64,000 nt of DNA from the NCBI GenBank assembly GCA_049585795.1, contig JBAVAQ010000092.1, positions 1-64,000 of the forward strand, written 5' to 3'. Positions 59,294 through 64,000 of the stretch are shown in pieces (positions within the stretch are counted from its first letter, which is position 1; the number at the start of each line of letters is the position of its first letter). This DNA is from JABDBE01 sp049585795. GTDB lineage: Bacteria > Acidobacteriota > Terriglobia > Terriglobales > Acidobacteriaceae. The position numbers and the translations under genes are program-made. Under the pieces are notes generated by a model, which searched no databases, was not told the DNA's origin, and was given only the letters and a program-made list of their open reading frames with translations.

Positions 59294-60520
59294 CTATGGG
59301 TTTGCACCTGCTGCAGCTGCATCACCGCCGCCCCCGAGGTTCCACGGAGAAAGAAGCATGGCCGCACGATTACCAGTTGGCGAGGCGGACAAAATGGGCT
59401 CCACGCCGGATAACAACGTGATCGCGGTCGGTTGAGTATTAGCGGTGCCCTCCGTCGCCACCACCATGACCGCGTCACCCTTCTGCAAATCGGCAAGCAT
59501 CACCGAGGGCATTCGCTTCAACATCTGCTGGAAATCGGGTGGGCCACCCGGACGAAAGCCCGGTGCGTTACCACCGTGTCCACCTGCGGTAGCGCCGGAC
59601 GGATTTGCTCCGGGCGTCGGCGGATGAGGCGCATCCTCGGCAGTTCCGCCTTTCAAACGCATCGCTATGCGCTGCGCGACCATGAGGGGCAGTTTTCGGA
59701 GCTGCGAGTCGGCGGTGATCCCGAGAGTAACCGGCTTTTTCGTTGCCAGGTCCATCACGGTGATGGTCTTCGCGCTCGCGTCGGTTGCGGTAACCAAACC
59801 CGCAATGTTCCGGAATGCGCCCGAGACTACTTCGTCGGCCACGAGTTCGGTGCCGTCCGCGCTGCGGACTCCCCGTGCGCGCAACTGATCGCCAGGATGA
59901 ATTTGATCGAGCGTGCTCGGCTTGGCGTCGTCGAACTTGACGGAATCGGGAGCGTATCGACGAATAATGGTGGACTTCGAAATGTGAATCGTGACCCCCT
60001 TGTTGCCGCTGCCCGGGGAAGCCGAGAGCGTAACGGTTTCGGCGGCCGCATCGACTTTGCTGACCAATCCTCCGACTCCGCGCTTCTGCCAATCCTCGCG
60101 CTCGCGTTCCTGCTTCGCGGTCACGTCGGATTCCTTCATAAGAATGACGGACGAAGCTGTGACGGACTTTCCGTCATCCGAAGCATTGCCGCGAGCCAGT
60201 ATTCGGTCTCCGACCTGCACGTCCGAGAACTGGATGGGCGTTGCGTCCTTCAGATCTTTCTGTCCGGGGGCGATGCGAATCATGCGAGTGGAATTCTGAA
60301 CCAACACATTAACGGTTGGTCCTGCGTCGGTAGCCAGCGTGATCGTATTTCCGGAAAGAGCTTTCACCGTACCTACTGGTTTCGCTATCGGACTCGACGA
60401 CGCGGGCGCGGCGGTTTCCTGAGTTTGGGTCGCGGACGCGTAGCTCAGACAGAAAACACCCACGGAAATCACGCCGAGCATGATCCAGCCAGCTAACGCG
60501 GCCGTTCTTTGCGATTTCAT
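59294..60520 (-). CDS. exported DUF5666-like repeat protein
   Basis: A 408-residue protein with a signal peptide (AGWIMLGVISVGVFCLSYA). Three tandem OB-like DUF5666-type modules share the rhythm GTVKALSGNTITLATDAG, GDRILARGNASDDGKSVTA; GGLVSKVDAAAETVTLSAS, GDQLRARGVRSADGTELVA; and AGLVTATDASAKTITVMDL, GDAVMVVATEGT. A Gly/Pro-rich C-terminus follows (GGHGGNAPGFRPGGPP). Probably periplasmic or outer-membrane associated. First gene of a three-gene operon with the second Oar-like receptor and the Ig lipoprotein. Confidence 0.8.
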   Translation of the reverse strand: MKSQRTAALAGWIMLGVISVGVFCLSYASATQTQETAAPASSSPIAKPVGTVKALSGNTITLATDAGPTVNVLVQNSTRMIRIAPGQKDLKDATPIQFSDVQVGDRILARGNASDDGKSVTASSVILMKESDVTAKQEREREDWQKRGVGGLVSKVDAAAETVTLSASPGSGNKGVTIHISKSTIIRRYAPDSVKFDDAKPSTLDQIHPGDQLRARGVRSADGTELVADEVVSGAFRNIAGLVTATDASAKTITVMDLATKKPVTLGITADSQLRKLPLMVAQRIAMRLKGGTAEDAPHPPTPGANPSGATAGGHGGNAPGFRPGGPPDFQQMLKRMPSVMLADLQKGDAVMVVATEGTANTQPTAITLLSGVEPILSASPTGNRAAMLLSPWNLGGGGDAAAAGANP

Positions 60521-60725
60521 TCCTTTGTGTTCCCTGTCGTGCGACTCACACTTTCAGCGCCGTGATGCGGCACCGTCAATCGCCTGCAGATGTCGTCTGA
60601 AAATAGCTATATACATTCCACCACAGTCAACGGCAGGCAGAACGTAAAGAATCGTCAAACGACGTAAATTTGTGGGATATGGGAATCTAGAATCGCAACC
60701 CGACTGGCAAGATTCAAAATTATGG

Positions 60726-60797
60726 AGCGGGAGACCGGGATCGAACCGGCGACATCCAGCTTGGGAAGCTGGCGTTCTACCGCTGAACTACTCCCGC
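60726..60797 (-). tRNA. tRNA-Gly (anticodon CCC)
   Basis: A 72-base cloverleaf on the minus strand beginning GCGGGAGTAGTTCAGCGGTA. Acceptor GCGGGAG pairs with CTCCCGC, the anticodon stem is CCAGC/GCTGG with loop TTCCCAA, and the T arm has GGTTCGATCCC. CCA is not encoded. Confidence 0.95.
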
Positions 60798-61069
60798 TCA
60801 AGAGCGAACTACAAACGATAACTCTTCTACGTGGCGCTCAAACACTACCGACAATCTACACTAGAATCCTTCCTAATGCGGCCTCGGAAGGTGATACAAA
60901 TTATCATCCTTGGAGAACTCATTTGCAAGAAATGTTCATTCGCCACCTGCCTTTGGCGATTAAATAGTCGTCGAAACTCTATTGGCTGAGGGGCTTGCTT
61001 CTCTCTCGATATGCAACCTTTGGATGACTGGCGAATCCCATATCCGCAGTGCTGGATAAAGGAGCATTC

Positions 61070-61789
61070 ATGAAATCGCAAATGGGCGATAAACAATTCA
61101 AGCGCATCACCCGGCGTGAATTGTTGAAAGTCACGCCGGTGCTTGCGCTGGGTGCATTTGCGATTCCGGCGTTGCAGAAGCCACTTCTGAAGGCGGGGCT
61201 TGGTTTCAGCGACTGGGCCTCGGCGAAGATGTTTCGTACCGGCCACCTGGCGACCACGTTTGCGGACTCGGATCTCACTCCCTTCAATAAATTTCCGATT
61301 AACGACTACGACGTCGACGACCCGGGTATTGATTTCGACAAATGGAATCTCACGGTCACGGGCGCAGTGCGGAAACCCGGCGACTACACCCTCGCTCAGA
61401 TTCAAACTCTGCCGAAGTTCAACCAGAACACGCGGCACGTTTGCGTCGAAGGTTGGGACGTGATCGGGAACTTTGGTGGCGTGCACCTTTCCGATTTCTT
61501 GAAGATGATTGGCGCCGATACGACAGCCCGTTTCGTTTACGTCGAGTGCGCGGACGATTATTACGAGACCCTCGACATGGAAACGGCTCTGCATCCGCAG
61601 ACGATGTTGTGTTATGAAATGTACGGCCAGCCTTTGACCCGCGAGCACGGCGCTCCTTTGCGCCTGACCATCCCAACCAAAATCGGCTACAAGCAAGCCA
61701 AATATCTTACTGATCTGAAAGTCACTAATGTGCTGCAAAGAGTTGGTTACTGGGAAGATCAAGGCTACTCGTATTTTTACGGACTATAA
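61070..61789 (+). CDS. Tat-exported molybdopterin oxidoreductase (sulfite-oxidase/MsrP fold)
   Basis: A 239-residue oxidoreductase of the sulfite oxidase molybdopterin family. TRRELLKVTPVLALGAF is a twin-arginine signal. TRHVCVEGWDVIG contains the molybdenum-binding Cys (about 125), and HGAPLRLTIPTKIGYKQAKY follows as in MsrP (YedY). AAAGGAG precedes ATG 61070. With the cytochrome-b gene 21 bases on, it looks like an MsrPQ-style periplasmic enzyme plus membrane electron donor. Substrate not known; methionine sulfoxide reductase activity is one option. Confidence 0.9.
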   Translation: MKSQMGDKQFKRITRRELLKVTPVLALGAFAIPALQKPLLKAGLGFSDWASAKMFRTGHLATTFADSDLTPFNKFPINDYDVDDPGIDFDKWNLTVTGAVRKPGDYTLAQIQTLPKFNQNTRHVCVEGWDVIGNFGGVHLSDFLKMIGADTTARFVYVECADDYYETLDMETALHPQTMLCYEMYGQPLTREHGAPLRLTIPTKIGYKQAKYLTDLKVTNVLQRVGYWEDQGYSYFYGL

Positions 61790-61810
61790 AACCGCCGAGG
61801 AGGAGGGCAC

Positions 61811-62506
61811 ATGTCGACGCAGACGCTGGCCATCGAGAACGCGAAGACTGGAGAGATCACCGAAGCGGTGTACGAGCATCCGTTTGTGGTCCGTCTGTGC
61901 CACTGGGTTAACCTTGTGTCGTTGTTCGTGATGGTGGGCAGCGGGCTTCAGATCTTCCGCGCTTTCCCGAGTTTCGGCGCCAAGATTCCTCAGAAAGATT
62001 TAATCAACTGGCCCAGGTCATTTGCGCTTGGCGGATGGCTGGGCGGCGCGCTGCAATGGCATCTCACCTTCATGTGGATCTATATCGCGACCGGACTCAT
62101 CTATCTTGGCTATCAGATTTTCAGCGGCAACTATAAGCAGGTTCTCTTTGTTCGACGAGACCTGCCCGGAGTGTGGCCTATGGTGCGCTATTACTTTTTC
62201 TTCGGCCCTAAGCCACCCGTAAAAGAAGCCTACAACTCGCTGCAGAAGCACGCCTACACATTGGCAATTGGGTTGGGCGTGCTTTCGGTTTTGACCGGTT
62301 TCGCGGTGTGGAAGCCGGTGCAGTTCTCATGGCTGGCGTGGATGATGGGAGGCTTCCAGTGGGCGCGGGTACTGCATTTCGTGACTATGTGGGCCATTCT
62401 GGCCTTCGTGTTCGGCCACCTGGTGATGGTTGTCCTCCACGGATGGAATAACTTCGTATCCATGTTGACGGGATGGAAAAAGGATCCGGAATATCTGTCC
62501 AAGTAG
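61811..62506 (+). CDS. cytochrome b (b561-type) membrane subunit
   Basis: A 231-residue integral membrane protein with four hydrophobic helices. VRLCHWVNLVSLFVMVGSG, WHLTFMWIYIATGLIYLGY, KHAYTLAIGLGVLSVLTGF and LHFVTMWAILAFVFGHLVMV supply paired His (about 25, 78, 147, 195, 208), enough for two hemes. It follows the molybdopterin gene by 21 bases, so it likely supplies or accepts its electrons at the inner membrane. Family: b561/formate-dehydrogenase gamma or thiosulfate reductase type. Confidence 0.87.
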   Translation: MSTQTLAIENAKTGEITEAVYEHPFVVRLCHWVNLVSLFVMVGSGLQIFRAFPSFGAKIPQKDLINWPRSFALGGWLGGALQWHLTFMWIYIATGLIYLGYQIFSGNYKQVLFVRRDLPGVWPMVRYYFFFGPKPPVKEAYNSLQKHAYTLAIGLGVLSVLTGFAVWKPVQFSWLAWMMGGFQWARVLHFVTMWAILAFVFGHLVMVVLHGWNNFVSMLTGWKKDPEYLSK

Positions 62507-62549
62507 CGCTCGCGTGGATGTCGTAATTTCAGTATTACAGCGGGGAGTA

Positions 62550-63206
62550 ATGCCGGAAGAGGCGATTTCACTGGAGAATCGGGCCGAGAGGCTCAATGAA
62601 GAAACGCTGATCCGGCGCATCCGGGACGGCGAGCATGAGCTTTTCTACGACCTGATTCGACCCTACGAACGGCGCGTGTACTCGACCGCGTTTGCGATCT
62701 TGCGCAACGAGGCGGACGCGGAAGATGTGGCTCAAGAGGCGATCCTGAAAGCTTTCAAGCACATTCGGCAATTTCGCGCCGAGGCGCGATTCAGCACCTG
62801 GCTGATTCAGATCACGGTGAACGAAGCGCGCATGCGAAGAAGAAAAGAGCACGTCGAGATCATGCAGCCGATCGTGGATCATCAGGACGACGAAGGAAAC
62901 TATGTCCCGCGTGATTTCGCGGACTGGAGAGAGATTCCATCGGAAACGCTGGAACGAAGCGAAGTTCGGCAGAAGCTGGCGGAGGCGCTAGCGTCACTCG
63001 GACAGAAATACCGCGAAGTCTTTGTACTGCGCGACATGCAGCATTTGAGCATTGAAGAAACGGCCAAAGCTCTTGGAGTTTCCACGGCATCGGTCAAAAC
63101 CCGGTTGTTACGGGCGCGACTCATGTTGCGCGATCTGCTGGCTCCGGGTCTCGCCGGCGGTTGGAGCAGCAAGTTGTCATTCGAAAAGGGGACCAAGCCA
63201 TGGTAG
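62550..63206 (+). CDS. ECF RNA polymerase sigma factor
   Basis: A 218-residue ECF sigma-70. Region 2 reads ELFYDLIRPYERRVYSTAFAI (spaced) with DAEDVAQEAILKAFKHIRQF and region 2.4 FRAEARFSTWLIQITVNEARM. Region 4 has LPQKYREVFVLR-like LGQKYREVFVLRDMQHLS and TAKALGVSTASVKTRLLRAR. ATG 62550 has GGGGAG upstream and is preferred over GTG 62514. It overlaps the anti-sigma gene by 7 bases. Close to the molybdopterin pair (43 bases), which may be controlled or simply neighbours. Confidence 0.92.
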   Translation: MPEEAISLENRAERLNEETLIRRIRDGEHELFYDLIRPYERRVYSTAFAILRNEADAEDVAQEAILKAFKHIRQFRAEARFSTWLIQITVNEARMRRRKEHVEIMQPIVDHQDDEGNYVPRDFADWREIPSETLERSEVRQKLAEALASLGQKYREVFVLRDMQHLSIEETAKALGVSTASVKTRLLRARLMLRDLLAPGLAGGWSSKLSFEKGTKPW

Positions 63207-63811
63207 TGACCTGCGAGCAGGTGTGGCACGAGATTTCGAATTATCTCGACGGCGAAGTCGCCCCAGACTTGCGCGCCGCCATGGACGAGCATCTCCGAGG
63301 GTGCCAGAAATGCAGTGCGGTACTCGAGGGCACTCGCAACGTGATCGGCCTCTACGGGGAGGACAGTATGTTCGAACCACCTCAGGGATTCAGCCAGCGC
63401 CTGCACAAAAGGCTCGAAGAGAATATGCCGCGCCAGCGAGGAACGGCGTTTGGTTGGATGGTGGCGGTGGCAGCAGCGCTTTTGATTGTCGGTAGTTTCG
63501 AGGTTGGAGATTCGTCCGCGTTCGTCGGTCCTCAACTGCGTTCGGAACACGCACAGCCCGGGACCGGCGTTCCGCCGCAAATGATGGTCGTGGTCGCGGA
63601 GGACGGGAAACTTTTTCATGCGGGCGTCTCTTGTCCATTGCTTCATGACAAGGCCCATTTGCGAACCATGACGGCGAGCCAGGCGCGTCGAGAAGGTTAC
63701 ACACCCTGTGCGCGGTGTATGAAGAAGTACCTCACGGAAAACGCCGGACTGGACGCAGACGATGATGAAGGTGGAGAACTTGCCAGTTCGGGAGGATCGG
63801 CTCAAAAGTAA
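63200..63811 (+). CDS. anti-sigma factor (zf-HC2) with a C-terminal Cys-rich domain
   Basis: A 203-residue membrane anti-sigma factor. The zinc-binding HC2 motif (CEQVWHEISNYLDGEV, DEHLRGCQKCSAVL) holds the sigma factor; one transmembrane helix lies at about 100-118 (GWMVAVAAALLIVGSFEV). The periplasmic part ends with MMVVVAEDGKLFHAGVSC and ARREGYTPCARCMKKYL, whose Cys, His and CxxC could bind metal or respond to redox. ATG 63200 overlaps the sigma stop. An acidic tail follows. Confidence 0.87.
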   Translation: MVVTCEQVWHEISNYLDGEVAPDLRAAMDEHLRGCQKCSAVLEGTRNVIGLYGEDSMFEPPQGFSQRLHKRLEENMPRQRGTAFGWMVAVAAALLIVGSFEVGDSSAFVGPQLRSEHAQPGTGVPPQMMVVVAEDGKLFHAGVSCPLLHDKAHLRTMTASQARREGYTPCARCMKKYLTENAGLDADDDEGGELASSGGSAQK

Positions 63812-63845
63812 ACTGGTTGCGATTTTCTGTCGGAGATGAAATTGC

Positions 63846-63871
63846 TCGGGTAGCCGGGAGCGACTACCCGA
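63846..63871. terminator. hairpin between the anti-sigma gene and the convergent partial gene
   Basis: TCGGGTAG and CTACCCGA pair across 10 bases. There is no T-tract. It sits 35 bases beyond the anti-sigma stop and 20 from the stop of the minus-strand gene at the edge, so it may end both. Confidence 0.45.
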
Positions 63872-63890
63872 AGTCGACTCGGAATATGGC

Positions 63891-64000
63891 CTAGTTCTGC
63901 TTCATGCTGTCGTCGTGTTTCATGCTGTCGTCGTGTTTCATGCTGTCGTCTTTCTTCATATCGTTCGACTTGGTCTTGTCGGTCTCCGTCTTTTTCGTCT
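63891..64000 (-). CDS. C-terminus of an MxKDx/MKHDDS-repeat protein (partial)
   Basis: The minus strand, open from the window edge, reads TKKTETDKTKSNDMKKDDS then MKHDDS twice and MKQN before TAG at 63891-63893. An 18-bp unit is tandemly repeated. This resembles the pentapeptide MxKDx repeat proteins, which are small exported proteins of unknown role. The N-terminal part lies beyond the right edge. Confidence 0.75.
   Translation of the reverse strand, partial: TKKTETDKTKSNDMKKDDSMKHDDSMKHDDSMKQN

Noticed and set aside
59432..60496. 354-codon open frame antisense to the DUF5666-like gene
   Set aside because: The sense frame has a signal peptide and three recognisable repeats; the antisense one is Arg/His/Gly-rich without motifs.
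63905..63960. Tandem 18-bp repeats considered as a CRISPR fragment
   Set aside because: There are no spacers; the units abut and encode a clean MKHDDS peptide repeat.

Overview
This 64 kb window reads as a chromosomal segment of an Acidobacteriota bacterium, probably of the Terriglobia (Koribacter-like) lineage. This is inferred from gene content: very large Oar-type outer-membrane receptors with an N-terminal carboxypeptidase-regulatory domain, Ig-like lipoproteins, YXWGXW-repeat, EcsC, DUF2252 and PilZ proteins, a UbiD decarboxylase, and many short extragenic repeats of the 'accacgaaggacac' and 'tcatcccgagcg' types. No plasmid or phage backbone, integrase, transposase, rRNA or CRISPR array was seen. 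Three tRNA genes are present: Arg-CCT, Lys-TTT and Gly-CCC.

Layout. 0-9 kb: metabolic genes (crotonase-family protein, two class I/II aminotransferases, a D-2-hydroxyacid dehydrogenase, a GT2 glycosyltransferase, a Tat-exported amidase) and a higBA toxin-antitoxin pair with a near-perfect 22-bp dyad in front of it. 9-12.5 kb: GGDEF diguanylate cyclase, tRNA-Arg, PilZ protein and an orphan Flp-type pilin. 12.5-15.9 kb: the most accessory-looking stretch, with a lone PD-(D/E)XK nuclease-like protein, a block of extragenic repeats, and a tightly packed four-gene minus-strand operon of unknown function with one membrane protein. 16-24.2 kb: CAP-domain protein, UbiD decarboxylase with two insertions, a KAS II-like condensing enzyme, small hypotheticals, DUF2252 protein and ferredoxin. 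24.5-29.9 kb: regulators (orphan NarL-type response regulator; an S24/LexA-like repressor divergent from an HTH-RsbRD-like protein across a 30-bp nested dyad), a YXWGXW protein, a TPR protein and a basic-tailed protein.

30-40 kb: a complete arginine biosynthesis operon, argR-C-B-D-F-G-H plus a GNAT acetyltransferase likely to act as N-acetylglutamate synthase. All seven junctions overlap, and ARG boxes lie over the promoter. It is followed by dapA, whose product carries an extra Cys/His-containing C-terminal domain, and dapD. 40-49 kb: EcsC protein, RNase J, a vapBC pair, a threonine dehydratase-like enzyme, an SH3/TPR-like lipoprotein or periplasmic protein, uppP, and ftsK.

49-64 kb: an Oar-like receptor, a LytTR regulator, a three-gene minus-strand operon (DUF5666-like protein, second Oar-like receptor, Ig-domain lipoprotein), tRNA-Gly, a plus-strand cluster of a molybdopterin oxidoreductase, cytochrome b, ECF sigma factor and anti-sigma factor, and at the right edge the tail of an MxKDx-type repeat protein. 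The arginine and lysine/diaminopimelate genes form a biosynthetic core; the flanks are rich in signalling and cell-envelope genes.
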